The translations under genes were made by a program, and so were the position numbers. The notes under the pieces are model-generated. The model saw only the letters and a list, made by a program, of their open reading frames with translations, was not told the origin of the DNA and searched no databases. From assembly GCF_041296385.1 (NCBI RefSeq), contig NC_091023.1, positions 10,044,924 to 10,108,923 on the forward strand: a stretch of DNA of 64,000 nt. The letters run 5' to 3'. Source of the stretch: Aphelocoma coerulescens (taxonomy: Eukaryota; Chordata; Aves; Passeriformes; Corvidae). Every line of letters begins with the position of its first letter. Position 1 is the first letter of the stretch. This document shows positions 12,368-26,324 of the stretch, piece by piece.

Positions 12368-15300
12368 AATATGTCAAAATTTTTAATCACTTTCATCCTG
12401 AAAGAGTACTCAGAGTGCAAGAAAATGCATAATGCCTACAGCCATAATGTCTCCAGCTGTGATCTTGTCGGAACTTATAAGAGAAGTATGTATTTGAGTG
12501 GCAGGGCTTTAAGAGCAGTACAAGTAAAAGTTACACGGCTAAAGCAAGGGGTGACCCTTCCCAGGGGGATGCACTGGGCTCTGTTGCATTGTGTAGGTTG
12601 GATTTGGTCATGCAGGTCAGCAGACAGGGCATGCCCTCAAAAGACCACCAGTCATACAAAGCTGAGCAAAGTCTGACTGAGGGGCAGGCCAAGTTCACAC
12701 CTGAGTACTGTGGGTTACTGTAGGGAGGAATTGTGCTTCCATGGGATTGGAAACCAACCTTGCTGGACAGTTTGTAGCTACTAAAACCTCAGAATATGCT
12801 TATTATTGTTAACTTGCTACAAAAAGTTAGTAGTCCAGAGATGCTGAATTCTAACCTGGGCAACTCTTCTTGCTAGAGCCTATTACTTTCTGATGACCTT
12901 GTATGCTTGAATACATTAATTGCTAAACTTAATTTACTTCTTTGTTTTGCCTGTGATTTGTTACAGAGTGACTTCTGTGCATATTGCAGAGTTTGTATAA
13001 ATCAAGGTTAAAACTGCAATGAATTTTGGAATACCTGTTGATAAACAATGCTGAAGAACACAAGATATTTATCATTGTTAATATTCACTGGCTGGGCTAA
13101 TCCATATTCATAAATAATTCCTTAAATATGTGAAGCATTAACATTTATAGTTTAGATTTGTAATTATCTCTACAGCTACAGACAAAAACAACGTCTCCTT
13201 TGCTCTAATACTGCTCTAACCCAAGGACAAAAGAGAGAAGGAGACAGGCAGCTGTCCCTGTGCTGTGCTTGGTTTGTGAACAGCTCAAGCACTGCTCATC
13301 ACAGATGCCACAGGAGCACACACTGCTGCAACAGACCCCGTCAGCCCCTGATCTGGAGGTCCTGGCTGGGGCCTTCCATGACAACCATATTTTGTTCATA
13401 CCATGTCTAGGATAAAGTATGTGCTAAGAAAGGATGATTTCATCAGGAATAAGGTTTTTGGTGATTTTGTTGGGGGTTTTTATGTTTTGTTTTTGAACTT
13501 ACACATCTATGATCCAGTGCTTTGCATTTGTAAAAAATATTCCACACTCTAGACATGGTTTCCAATCTTCTATTTCTATTACAAAACACAATGTGAAATC
13601 TGGACAAGAAAGAAAGAATAAAAAGAGTTAATTATTAACAATTTTTAATAATTTTTTGCACACTGACAGATTTTAAATTGCTTCTCAGCAGTGGTGCAAC
13701 TAGACTGAGGGGCTGATACTGGCTTGTGGCTGCAAATATCTACAGAAATGCAATTTTAGCAATACAAGCCCTGATCCCAGCCACAGTGTTAGAGCTAAGA
13801 AATTAGCATGCAAGCTTTCTTGCTGTCCCTGCCAACTGAAGACTCTTGAGCAGCTATAATCAGCTTCTTGTGACTATCAACTTCACAACAGCTTTTTGTC
13901 ACAAAAACCATGCAAAGTTAGCTTAACATCACACAGGAGCAGGCCCACAATATTATGGTCCCATTTTTTGTGACAGAAATGCATGTACTATGTTTTGAAA
14001 ATGTAATAATCCTTCATGCAGAAAACTTGCTAGTTATGGAAATACCTTGACACTTAAATACTCAGTAGCACTAATTCATGTTAGAGACGAAAACCCTCAA
14101 ACCCCTTCTTTAAATTATATAGCAGTTTTGAAATGTAAAAAAACCCAACAAAACAGAAACCAAACAAATCACCAACCCCCAGACTCCAGATTAATTGAAT
14201 AAATGCAATCTGTAGCTACATTCTTATGCCAAGCTTCAGTCTGGAGCATTTTACAGCCAAATGACAAACCCATGAGAACAGGAATTTTAAACAAGAACTG
14301 TGATGACCATTAAGGTAAGAATATGAATGGTTTTTCTGTAACACCTATTGAAGTCTTTTCTGAGCCAATAATAATGTATCAAAACCAGTCTATAATAAAC
14401 ATTTTAGAGAAGACCTAATAGATAGAAATTTGCATTTAATATTTTAGAGGTTCAAAGTCATTGGATCAAATTCATTCCTGGTGAAACACATTTCTCCCAA
14501 ACCACTCATGATAAAGCTATTCCATACAAAGTTCTGTTTGTGAGGGTCTCATCAAGATACTTCCTTGCTTTAGTCATGCTGTAAAACTTGCTGTGGCCAC
14601 GATGACAAAGACTGATATGGAGAATATCATAGCCTTTCTTTAAATCTTGCTTGTTACACTGCCAAGTGTCTTTTCTCCTTCTTCCTTCTAAAAAGGTAAT
14701 GGAAAAATGGACTGAAAAAACTGTTGCAGGTTCTAGAACAGTTCTGGAAGTCATAGCAAACAACTGAACTGTGCAGGCCCTCCACAAGAGTGTGCAGGCA
14801 CTTTGCCACAAGAAGGCTTTGATATTTAGCTAATTAAAACACCCCAGATATCACTCACTAGAGACAGAAAAGAAAATAGAGCAGGGCCTAAATGGAAAAG
14901 AATACAGGAATCAAAACAGATTGGCTAAGGACAAAGGGTACAGAAATGACCAGGAGCTGTATGGAAATAAACCTCAAATGAACATACAGCATTGAGAGAA
15001 TGAACCAGGCAGAACTGAGTTATTTCCAGCCCCAACTTCTGAGTGGATTAGACAAGAAATGACAGGCTATATCAGATTAGTTTGGATTCATCTCGGTTTC
15101 TTTGATAAGTGATTTTCTAACCCAGAAAGATCTAGACTCACTGGAATACAGGAGCACAGCACGTGGGAGTCCATTAGCTGAGATGAAGAAGGTGAGGACT
15201 GAAAAACTAATTGTAAGAGAGAAAGGGAAAGAGATAAATAGAAGATAATGTAGGCTGTATCAGCAACAGAAGAAGATTGGAAGGTTAGACAGAAATAATT

Positions 15301-16600
15301 AGAGTAATAGAAACAGAATGAAATTAGGTATCATTGGCCTAATTAAAAAAAAACAAAACAAAACAACAGCTCATGATATAAAATAGGAGTTCTTCAGTGT
15401 AAAAGCAACGGAGAAGTACATGGACATACAATCTGAATGTAAGATGACAACAAGCTGCCTCAGTGACCCCTGTGAAAGTAACAGAGACATCATCCACTTC
15501 ATTAAAAGCAGGTAATGCTTGAGGGAAGAATACACAATATTAAACAACTTTGACTAGAGTATTGGCTATAATTTTGCTCAAATGAAGGGGACTGGTAAGC
15601 CTGACTTACTTCTGCTAAAAATGAAAGCAGAGAATGGATAGAAGCCCATTAGTGTCTATAAATAACAACAGGGATAAATGCCAGGAAGGGGGAAGATCTT
15701 TTGTGTGAGAATAGAAGATGCTGGCACAAGAATAAAGCAGCGTGAGCTTTCCCTAAATAAACTGAAAATTGGATGTCAACAGAAGGTTTTTAACCAAAGG
15801 AATGACTTTTTGTGAGTAACAACCTCCCCACAGGCACAGCAGACCCACTCCCTTGCTGAGCTCCTAGGAAGCAGTGACAGGAGCCTGCAATGACTGGGAG
15901 TGTAACTTCCTCACCTCCAGGATCCTCTCCAGTTTTCTTTTTACTTCGGTGCAGACCTGGTGAAGCCCTTGGAGCTGACATAATAAGGCAAGATATAATA
16001 AGAACCTGCAGACAGAAGCTGAATGTGTGGTCTCAAAGATTTACTCTTCCCACTGCACAAGTATTAGCATTAATCTGCCTGGCACATGAGAAGAGTTTTG
16101 TAAGACTAACAGGAGATGTATTTGCAAGATCTCTGACTCCCTCAGACTTCTGAAATACAGAATCACACGACACAGCATTGCTACCCAAATTCTTTCTAAT
16201 ACTCCTAATCTCAATTCTAATAACAGGAACTAAAGCTGGGACACATCAGGGAAGCTCGCTGACGTTGACACAAGGCAGAAAGTTGAGAAATACTTTACAG
16301 ATCTAAAAATAAAACCAAGCAGACATAAGCCAGTGAACTTTTTCCACAGACCTCTTTGCTTTCACTGCCTTTTCTATTTTGAGGGGTCTTTTTTTTTGGG
16401 GGGGAAAAAAGCAACCAGAAACTCATGTTTAAGGGAATGAGAATTTGATAAATGGGAGGAAGAATATTCCAAGTGCCACTAAAGGACACAGCAGTCAGAC
16501 ACTCCCATACACCTTGCATTTCTGCTTTTGGCTAAGCTGCCAGACACTCAACAATTTCATCATTTTATTGGAAAAGAAGGTAAGTGGAACTTAATTTTTT
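12368..16600. other. AT-rich non-coding DNA
   Basis: No gene is supported. The interval 14.8-15.8 kb is unusually purine-rich on the plus strand, with many AGAAG and GGAA words. Open frames reach 101 codons without recognisable domains. A short T8-G7-A6 stack occurs at about 16,389-16,410. Otherwise nothing stands out. Confidence 0.6.
15345..15366 (+). repeat. A-rich simple repeat, (CAAAA)n
   Basis: Nine A residues are followed by CAAAA units. This A/C pattern recurs around 14,137, 23,027 and 36,851 in the window. Confidence 0.7.
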
Positions 16601-17560
16601 AGACCCAGATGAATGATACAGTGCAGCTGGTTCAGTCTGGGGAGCAGCTCCTTCCAGTCTGCCTTCCTAACCAAAGGAGACACTTATTTAAGCCTCCAGT
16701 ACCCTGCAAGGTGCTTCCATCCCCATGGCAACAGCCCTCCCACCCTGCTGCCCACCCACCCACCACTGTCCTCTCCCAGCTGACTCAACTCCCTCTTGGG
16801 TTTGACCCATATCCCAGAAAATACCATCAGCACTGGAAATCACACCCTGTCACCCATCTTCACAAAACAAAAGGGACCTTAGTGGCTGCAATTTGAAGTT
16901 TAAGGAGCTGTGATTTAAATACAAAGCACAAACAACAGTTTCTGTTGCTAATTTGTGTAATAATTAAAATTGTATTATGCTCTTTACAGAAAAAGCTTCA
17001 ATAAAAACAATATTTAGAGGAACAAAGTATTAATTTGATACATGATAAAAGGAATTAGGTGTATCATATGTTTTCAGTTGAAATATGAAAATGAATGATT
17101 TTTTTTTGTTATGCAAATATGCAGAATTCCACTTCAATTAGACTGCCCTTGTGAGTTTTTTGCAGCAAATAATCTTAGCAAATAAGATATAAAGAGAACA
17201 TTCAAAGGTATTTTTATTATAAAAGAAACCTGTGTTTGTGTTACAAAGCCAACATGCTACATAACCCATTTTATTTTTTCCCAGATAAGATGCAGTTGCC
17301 CTTGGCAGAGGCACATACTTGCCTGGCACCTCCCACCTGCACCCAGCTCCCACCATTGCCCCTGTCCCTCTCGAAGCCACCCCCCCAAGCACCACTGAAT
17401 TTACAGGTGCCTCCAATCAGCCACCTCACTCCCCCCAGGTCACTGCACAGCACTCTCCGTGGCTCTCCCTGCCTGCTAATCCTTTCTCAGGGCTGTCCTT
17501 TAAGAATTCCCTCATGGCAAACAGACTGCAGGCAGCATATCCTGGGCTTAATCCTCTGAA
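16601..17560. other. Two C-rich patches in AT-rich DNA
   Basis: Pyrimidine-rich patches at about 16,625-16,870 and 17,281-17,500 flank an AT-rich spacer. The first includes a (CCCA)n microsatellite at 16,751-16,763, and the second has a seven-C run near 17,383. Plus-strand frames of 95 and 107 codons read as Pro/Leu/Ser-rich low-complexity peptide, a direct product of the C-rich sequence. I see no reason to call them genes. Confidence 0.35.
16751..16763 (+). repeat. (CCCA)n microsatellite
   Basis: Three CCCA units in a row, followed by an imperfect unit. Confidence 0.7.
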
Positions 17561-20500
17561 CTAGTGGGAAAAACATCCACCGATGCTCACCCACTCTGCA
17601 TTTTGCCTCTTGTTCTTCAGGGCACAATGACAGGCAGTAACACAGTGGGAAAAATCATTTTCTTGTGCACTTCTTCTTCCCATTTCTAGATGACCTTTAT
17701 TTGTGGAGCAGAGCAAACTGCAGTGCAGACTGTCAGAAGAAAACCACACCAGGGCATTCTTTCAAAGGGACTTTTTTGTTTGGTTTGTTGTTCTCTTAAT
17801 CAAAGAAACCTAATTCACATAAAAAGTGTCTCTTTGCTCTTTGTGTCTAGAAAAACATAAGAATTACAATGTTAACATTTCCAAATGGCAAAAAATGAAT
17901 TTCAAATAGCTGGCAATGACAATGCTTGATAAACACATGCTGGCTGAAATTCACTTCTCTTTCACACCCACTATGCCTAAACCCCATATTAACCATATGC
18001 TTTTGCAGATTAAGTTTAGTTCTGCGTGTAGTTTATAATCTGCTTTGTTACAATGCAGCTATAATAACCTAAAGTTCCTGAAAATTTAAGCTAAAGGGAA
18101 AAATAAAGCTAACTGTGAGATTTGCAAAATTGTGCAAGAGAGCATTTGTCCTGTATAACACAACCCTGCCAAAACTTCAAGTATTTAGTAGTGACAGTAT
18201 TCTTCTATGAATTATACTGTCTGTTGCTGGCTTCAATTCCATTGATAATTTTATACTTATTGTACAAATTCTATGGTTAGTATTATAGAAAGTTAAATCA
18301 CACAGAAATAAAAGTATGGTAACAGTTCACATTCAATTTCAGCTTCAGCACATGTCTAGAATTCTGAATATGTACCTTATTTAGAGAGTTACCTCATGAA
18401 GTTGCTGGTTCTTTTTGACTTGGGTGACACTGGCCTGCTGTCACCAAACAGCTGGGCCAGATGATGGCCATATGTCTTTCCTATTTGTATCAAGCTGTCA
18501 ACAGCAACACTAACTTCCTGAATTTAGTTAGAGCCCTTTGCCTTACATTGCATGGGTTATAATTGTAACTCTCAAATCACTGGGCCTCTAGATAACTCAA
18601 TTCATTAAAGAAAACCATTTCCACACAGTTTAAAAAAATCCTTATATCCAAACATAATGCACAAATTTGCATGCAGCAATAAATCTACTACCACAACCAG
18701 GATTGTAATTGGTAGTTTTGATCCTAAGTCCACTCCCATTTGGATTTCTCCAGGCTTTTGGAGGGGTTCGACTGGGTGCTGGCAGAGCCTCCCCTGAGCC
18801 TACTGTCAGCACAGGGCTGTTCTCCTGTGGGCTGGACATTCACAGAAGAAAAGAGCCCTGTGCTCAAGAGACCTTTCCATCTCAACCCAGAAACAGGCAG
18901 CCCACATGGAACAGACAAATCACATCTGTAGAGTTCACCCCACCAACAACCTCCACCACTCCCTTTTAAACTAATTTTCTTGATCCAATTCCCCACGACA
19001 GTCCCTGCTCACACAATGAGAACACCTTTCTGGCCTGTTGCTTTTAAAGGCAGAAGGAAAAGAGTAAACGTCTCATCCCTCCTCCCCTTCCCCAAAGCAT
19101 ATTTGTGAGTTTTCTCATGGAAAACATTCTTCTTTTGAAAAATGGAGGTTTGTCAAAACTGAAAAGTTTTGAGGAGCAGTGTAATTTTGTTGACTCTTCA
19201 AACCTCAGTTTCTTGCCAGTTCATCTTCTCTCAAGCTGAGAAGTGCCAGGGCCTTAGAAGCTGTGGCTGAATCAGTCTCATCAAAATCTGTTGAACTCTG
19301 AGCTTCTTCTTAGCCCACCAGACAAACAGCCAAAGCTCTGAGGTGTAAAGTGAAGCTGCACAATTGGTTTTAGGCACTTCTCTTCTACTCCCCCTAGATG
19401 ACAATGTCTGTTTCTAGGAAATTGAGTAAGTTTCACTTTGATGCAGAAATATTTTTGGTTTTCTCTTTGTACATGGAAATCTCAACACTTCAAGATCTTT
19501 CATCATATAAGCAAGTGTGTAAAGTCATGAAATGTAACCTTCTGGCTATCTACTCTGCAAGGAGAAGGCTATAGGAGACCATTTGTTTGAGAAGTCTCTA
19601 AGTATAGCCTATGCTCTTCAAACACTCTTTCCCTTCTGCCAAGACAGAAAATCTCAAAAGCATCTATAAGGTCTGGGGTGTCCATTTGCACTGCCTTTAA
19701 GCAGAGACTGTTGCTGGCATATTAGTCTTTCAATAAAATATTTTTCCATTCAAGTTTTTTTATCAAATGTGCAGTATTCCCTGTTCTACATACAAAATAT
19801 TTTCTACATAAAATAGCAAATAATTCACCAAGGATGGCATTCTCAATACCCCAGCATTTTTGACATCACCAGGACAGATTTGTAAAGCCATTACAGCCTG
19901 ACTTTGTTCTGAATTCACTTCCAAATGCAACAGTACCACACACATAGGATACTTAGTCAGTGTTTGTGAAGGCCACCAGAAACATCCCATCACACAGTAA
20001 CATTCGTAGGCAAAACCTGGCTGAATCCATTTTGTTCCCTGTGTACCAGAAGCTGGACAAGCTAATTTGCACAGCTAGCTTACCTGCGCATTCAAAAAAG
20101 GGACCTGGGCTGAGGGAAGACTGCCTGCCAAGCTCCAATTTGGCTCCCTGCAAGCACAGCTGCTATTTTTCACATTATTTGTCACAATATAAGAGCTCCA
20201 GCCCTCGATGGGGACCCCACTGTTACCCAGTATACAAACACACAGCAAAGACCAGTGCCCTTGTTGCAATTGAGCCTGGGTACTGAGCTTGAAGCAAACA
20301 AATAGAGAAACACAGGTTTTCCCTCTTATATTGATGGTAGCTCCCTGCTGACAAACACAGAATCCTGGGAAACTGAGGTCAGATCCTCTAGCTGTTTTTA
20401 CTAAGAAAAGGAGCAAATCAACTCTGTAGTAAGGTTAAAGACAGAATGCAGGCAAGGAAAAAGAAGTAAGATGGCTTTCCTGCTTATGAACTGAAAGTGA

Positions 20501-23500
20501 TTTCTGAGCACTTCCTCAAGTATCAGGTTAGTGCTGAACACTTGCAGGAAACAAATAATGTGACCGGGCGGCTTTGTTCATGAATCACTGTGCACTGCAG
20601 TCAGTCAGCTCTGCCAAATGCAATGGGAATGAAGTTCCTAGTAGGAGCTTCATATCCACCTCTTGAGTCTGAAGCTTACTATTGGCAATATTACAAAGCA
20701 AGACACCTAGACAGCCTTTTGATGTGATTAGAAAGGAGATGCAGATAGAGCTGGGCATGAAAGAATGACCAACTCCCACACTATTTATTTAGTACTATTA
20801 CTTAAAAAAATTCCTTGGACATGCTGTCAAAGCTGATCCAGGAGAAGACTGTCTTGAGCACTCCTGAAATTGGCTAAGTGACAAGATCAACCAACAGTGA
20901 GGAAAAAGCTTTAAAATGACTGGAAGTATTTAGGAATAGAATAAATGAACTGTTTTCAGGACTGTTTTAAACACTAATACTTGTATCTAGACTGGTAAAA
21001 ATACCCCAGAATCCTTCACTGAGAGATCCATTTTTGTTTAAATAGGATTGGTAAGTACATTTGAGGTTCCATTGCTGCTTGTTACCCAAGGCCTTTTCTG
21101 CAACCACAGAGACAGCCCATATTTCTACCTGATTACAGCATATGAGACTTGTCTGACAGAAACAGTTCTGTGGAAACAAGCTCTGTGAAAATGGTTTGCT
21201 GAATCTGCACCAAACATCTAAGTTTAGTAAGGAAACCCAAACCATAAGGCCATATACAATATAGGGAAATATTGGGCACACTGTGTCTAGAAAATGGTTC
21301 AATCCAGCAAGTACAGAATCTGTTTTAAACTGTTAAGGGAAAGCAGCATCTTCCTAAGTTAGAGGAACAAATGTCATCAGGATGGAGGAGAGCATTGAAG
21401 CAGGAAGGACTAGGAATTGCAAGGAAAATTGGTACTCTGTTGCCCAGCCTGCAATTTAGTGGACAATACCAGGCAATACAACAGCCCATGGCATTTTGTC
21501 TTTATTTTGGATCTATCTCAGATCAGCAACGGCCAGGAACAGTTGCTTCTTTAATATCACTCTGGATTTGTCTCTCTACTCAGCACCAAAATACTGTGAA
21601 GAGTTTTCTAAGTAAAGAGTCTTACCAAAAATAGCCCACAAAACAAAAGTGCTTCTATTTTCCTCCTTAACAAACACAGTTTTGTTGGAAGTTCCATAGC
21701 TTTATATTCTGACATTAATTTGAAGCATTCAACCTTACAGAGGTGAATTTCAAGCTATTTAAAAAATTACATAGCTCCAAAAGCATACTTTTTATAAAAG
21801 AAATCTTCTTATTCTTTCAGTGGGAAAAAAAGCCCATGATCAAATAAAAAACAAGTACAAATGTAAAGCTTTCAGAATATCCCAGAGATGTTCTGTCAGC
21901 TGCAAAAACACACACAGAAATTTCAGTCTATCTCAGGAAGGGCAGGTTTTCTGTAACATGACATCATTGCCAGATGCACTTAGTGTCTTGGATGCCAGTC
22001 AGGTCTGAGTAAGTATGAACTGAAAACGTTACAGTCTTTGGTATTCCTTCATCTCCTTACAGGTCAGAACTGAGACATGCACCGTCACTACACAGGCAGT
22101 TATCTGCTTTGTGACTGAAAAGAGGATTTTATTCTCCAAGATTATTGGTTGGGCACCTTTACAGGCAACAAAGAAAAAAACAAAACCCAATCATACAGCC
22201 TAACCTTCTTATCAAGGGCATTGCTAAAGTGGAACAAAAAGCCTGACAGCTCTGCAGTGGTTAGTTTTGAAGCAGGCATGGGTAACTTAGACTTATGGGA
22301 ATTCGATGGAAATTCTGAACATCTTTTTACAGTCCAGCACCACCTGAAGCAGTGGGGCTGGGGAGGGGCAGCTGAAGCTGTTCTGCTCCAGCCCTGCCCT
22401 TAGACTGTGCAGTGCAGTCTTCACAACCACACAGCACCTGAATTCCCAGCCCTGACATAGGCAAGCAGACTTGATGTGGATTTTGTTTGGCAATGAAGAG
22501 GGTTGATGTGTAGTCACAGTGATGCTCGTTTCTTGTGCTTGCTGAACCACACAAAATTCATTGGGCTCTGACCAGCACAGCAATGGCCAATGTGGCCACC
22601 CTGCACTTGAGCTATCTTCCTCACCAACTTAATTAAATCATTAATACTTATGAAGTATTAATTTTCTTCCTTTAGTACTGAAGACTGAAAACAATGCTAG
22701 AGAATGCCCTCTCCTGAAAGAACAACAAAATCTCAATAAAATATAAGGTCTGATCATCATTTTCTCAAATAGATACAGAAGCTATTAGAGCAATTGTGAC
22801 TTTCACAATAAAACTTTCAAGTTTTATTCTAAAAGTTTTCTTCTAAGGGTGGTAATTTTTCTTAATGTTACTGCATATCTTCTTTCAAAATATTCTGCCT
22901 TTGTTGCTGAGAGAGGAATACTAGCTGATAGTAAGTGAAATTGTTGCCTCCAGACAAATTGGCATTCTCCATTCAAGCAGAAAAATAAATTAAGCGCAAC
23001 ATTTAGGCACTCTGCATTAGGTTGTTAAAAAAAACCCAAAAAACAACCAAGGGAAAACAAATGTTATGTCAACTATTGACTGTAAAAACCAAATAAATAA
23101 GAATTTCTCCAGTACTTATACAGACTTGTAATTTACCACATGCTGAAAAGTATGAAGCTTTTAATAGTTTTGTTGGAACCAGCAATCAACTTTACATTTT
23201 TTAGATAGGAATATGTGGCCTTGGTAAATCCTAAAAACTACACCTGTTCTTTTAATAGTTCAATGTGGTATTTAAAACAACTATTAGTAATATTATTACT
23301 GTTAAGAGTTATTAAACATAATCATGATGTTCTGCCACAGTCTGGAGGACAATATTACTCCTTTACCTTGTCTTTGAAGAACATCTTTCTTCCTAAAGAA
23401 TTCAAGAGGGCTTACACATTTTAAGATGCAGAAAGCATCTGAAATCATTTCACGCACCAGGTGAGGCCATCTCTGAACTGGAGTGTCAATTTTACTTTCC

Positions 23501-24873
23501 TTCAATGTTGTAGGACAGGAAAGGGAATGGAAAAATTTGAAAATAATGAAGTTCACTACTAAGATAGCTGTCATTTGGCAAAAGTCTTATCAGCATTTAC
23601 TATGGAGCACATGCTCCTTGTCACTAGTACCCCATGAACAACAAATATTGCCATTGTTGGACATTTTGCAGCATAAAAAGAGGTTTTGTTAAGCTTCTAC
23701 CATGAAAACTGTGAAGTCTGTCAATAAGAGATGTAGTCTTGTGTCTATCAGTACTGATTTTCAATCACTATCACCCTGGCAGAGCCATTAGCATTCTTTA
23801 AGATTCCCTAAATCCTTACATTGGATTAACTTCACATCACTAGGAAATTTTTTCACCCTTCTGCTCATCCACTTTCCCCATTATCAATAAAAAGCTTGTC
23901 ATTCCACACACAAAATTATAGCTCACCCCACAGCTAATTTCTGTCCTTCAAACTGACCAGCTGTTCCTGGTCAAAGTCAAGGACTTCTTTCATTACGTGA
24001 CTCCTGCCCAGAGCTCTGGTCTGCAGATGAACAGTCACCAAGCTGAGGGTCCAACACAGCTGGGGCTGGTACCACTCTGACATGGACTAAATGTATTAAC
24101 TTGTAATCCTCCTCCACATTCTTCCTAAATTCTGTCTTACACAGTCATTCCTCTACTATGTATGACCTTGTCTTCTCCTTTATACTTCTCAAGACACCCC
24201 TGAAATCTTGCATGTGCTCTGTATCTCTTCAGGGTCAAATCTGCGCCTGTGCCTCCCCTCGAGCATATAAATTCACCACAACAATCTAGGTGGAGCAATA
24301 GCCACACATTCCAAGGTAGTTTGCCAAGCCCTGAAAGGGCAAAAGCCCTGTGTGATACACTGGGAATACACAGTTCCACTGACAAACATGAGTTAGTGTC
24401 TGCAACTGTTCATGCATTTAGCAGAGCACAAACAGACCCTGTTACAAAGCCTAGGATAAATCAGAAAAGAGAAGGGGCTTCAAATATGTTTCTTCTTGGT
24501 AGAAACATCAACAATCCAATCTATGAAAGCTCAGGTTAATACTGTATTCTGCCTAGGATTTATGGTGGGATCCACCCTTCTTTCCCATCAGGAAATAATT
24601 TTAAGAACAGAGAAGAGAGTACTTAAATATAAGTAGCTCCATGCATTCTTTCTACATGTCATCAGCTCATGCACCAAGATGAAGCTTAACAAAAAAGATA
24701 GTGATGAGATGAGCTACAGGAGAAGGGGAGAAAGAAATGAAGGGGGCAGTAGCTGAGCCTTTGCATTTCCAAAAAAGAAATTGGCCAGAATTACTGACTC
24801 AGGAGAGAAAAGAAAATCTCATCTTTCAAGACCACTTTTCTTTTCTGAATCATTGTGGGGTCCTGAATTAATT
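17561..24873. other. AT-rich non-coding DNA
   Basis: No gene or named repeat is supported. Small GC-richer patches occur at 18.72-18.96 kb and about 22.33-22.45 kb, each with short overlapping frames on both strands that look like chance. The longest frame is 113 codons (minus, 20,075-20,416), with a competing plus-strand frame over much of the same DNA. Confidence 0.6.
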
Positions 24874-24923
24874 AAAAAAAAAGAAAAAAAAAAAAAGAAA
24901 AAAAAAAGAGAGAGAGAGAGAAA
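24874..24923 (+). repeat. Poly-A run grading into (GA)n
   Basis: Interrupted A tracts, with single G interruptions, pass into about seven GA dinucleotides. A 143-codon frame crossing it reads Lys-Lys-Arg-Glu through the repeat and is an artefact of it. The tract could be an old retroposon tail, but I see no recognisable body upstream and no target duplication. Confidence 0.85.
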
Positions 24924-25802
24924 CTGGGCCTTAACTGGTCTTAAAGATATTATACACCCCAAACTACAAGAATATGGATTTGATTTGCTCCCTCAACCTG
25001 CTTCCCAAGATCTATTACAGTGGGGCTATACTTGCAAAGTCCAGTCACATTTTACCAGGTCACAAGTACTCGTTAAGCATTCAAGATTCTTTAAATGGAG
25101 CCAACAGGTGGGAAAGCTGCACCTACCAGAATGCAACATTAGCATTCCAGGAATTTGGATGGATGCCACTTTTTGGCATGAAATGACTGGAAGAGACTTG
25201 CTGAACTACTGAACCATGCTGATGCAAAGACACTGTTGTATTAAAAGGCTGCCCTGCCACTTTCACCAATTTTCTTTTTTAAACTTATGTCACCATTCTT
25301 CTAGCACTACCTTTTGCTGGAGCCTACCCCGGGCAATTTCTCCACCACTTGACTGATACATAGAATACTGCAGACTTCCTCTCTGTGTATATATTCATAC
25401 TCTGCAGAGAGATTCAGGAGTCAAATGAACCAAGTTCGTTTGTTAACTCTTTCCTCTCTTGGTCACAGGTAATTTGACACAGTCCATACACAACCTCACT
25501 GTATCAGGGGAGAGATTTTGAAACAGAGCAGGTAGAACAAGCGTGAAGCTCACACTGCATCTGTACTGGAAATTTGCTATGCTTTTTAAAGTGAGAACAG
25601 TCACATAATTTCCCTGCTTCAAGGTGATTATCCTGAAGTAATGTATGGTGAATGACAAATATTTGGTTGATGAATAATTTGAGTATTTTTCTTTGCATGT
25701 AAATCTGACCTTTATAGTGAACATTACTGCATTAAAAAGGTTCTGCATAATCAAAACACTGTACAGCCAGCATCTGTTATTCAGAAGACCCGAGGGGTAG
25801 TG

Positions 25803-25817
25803 AAAAAAAAAAAAAAA
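25803..25817 (+). repeat. Poly-A run (15)
   Basis: Fifteen uninterrupted A residues between TG and TCACAG. No source element is visible upstream. Confidence 0.85.
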
Positions 25818-26281
25818 TCACAGCAAATCATTTGACCTAAATATGTTTTGCTCAGTGATATAAAGTATACTTTTACTGTCTGACTTGCCAAATTCTTCAT
25901 GCCTTAGTGTGACACTGTTTGTTAACAGAAATATGCAATTTGTGTAACCTTTATGTTTAATGTTGTAGCTAATTGTTATTCTTTAATAGTGTATACGTCA
26001 TTTGTCACACAGTGAACTGTAGATGCTGAAGACAGATGGACCACCAGATGGACCCTGGGAAGGATTGGTTAAAATGTCAGTGATAAGCTAACAAAATGAA
26101 ACACAGTAGACTGAAGAGCCTATTCAACTGAAAAGCCTGTCTACAGAAATAGCTTTTGTATTATTCACGTTCATTAAAGTGCACTTCAGCCACACTGTTT
26201 TGACATTTTTTGCTCTGTGACTTTTCAAAGCAGCCAAAGCTCTTTTTTTCCTTCCCTAAATACTTGTTTGATGATACAGAC

Positions 26282-26324
26282 TGGCAAAAGTGATCCTAGC
26301 TTATAGAGGTGATCACTTTTGCCA
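26282..26324. repeat. Perfect 14-bp inverted repeat with 15-base loop
   Basis: The arm TGGCAAAAGTGATC (26,282-26,295) is followed by a 15-base spacer and its exact reverse complement GATCACTTTTGCCA (26,311-26,324). The match stops cleanly at both outer ends. With 64,000 positions and loops up to 20, a 14-bp perfect stem has an expectation near 0.005 under equal base use, so it is unlikely to be chance. It is short for a microRNA precursor and could be a structured RNA element, a protein-binding palindrome or the remnant of a small inverted-repeat insertion. Confidence 0.85.

Noticed and set aside
17111..17118. Octamer ATGCAAAT, and its reverse at 30,002-30,009, as POU-factor sites
   Set aside because: About two occurrences of any 8-mer are expected on both strands of 64 kb, so there is no evidence beyond chance.
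18767..18778. GGTTCGACTGG as a tRNA B-box
   Set aside because: No A-box at the right distance and no cloverleaf could be formed. It is a chance match.
24781..25212. 143-codon plus-strand frame with a Lys/Arg/Glu-rich block
   Set aside because: The basic block is the translation of the poly-A/(GA)n repeat, the frame starts at a non-ATG codon, and no domain is visible.
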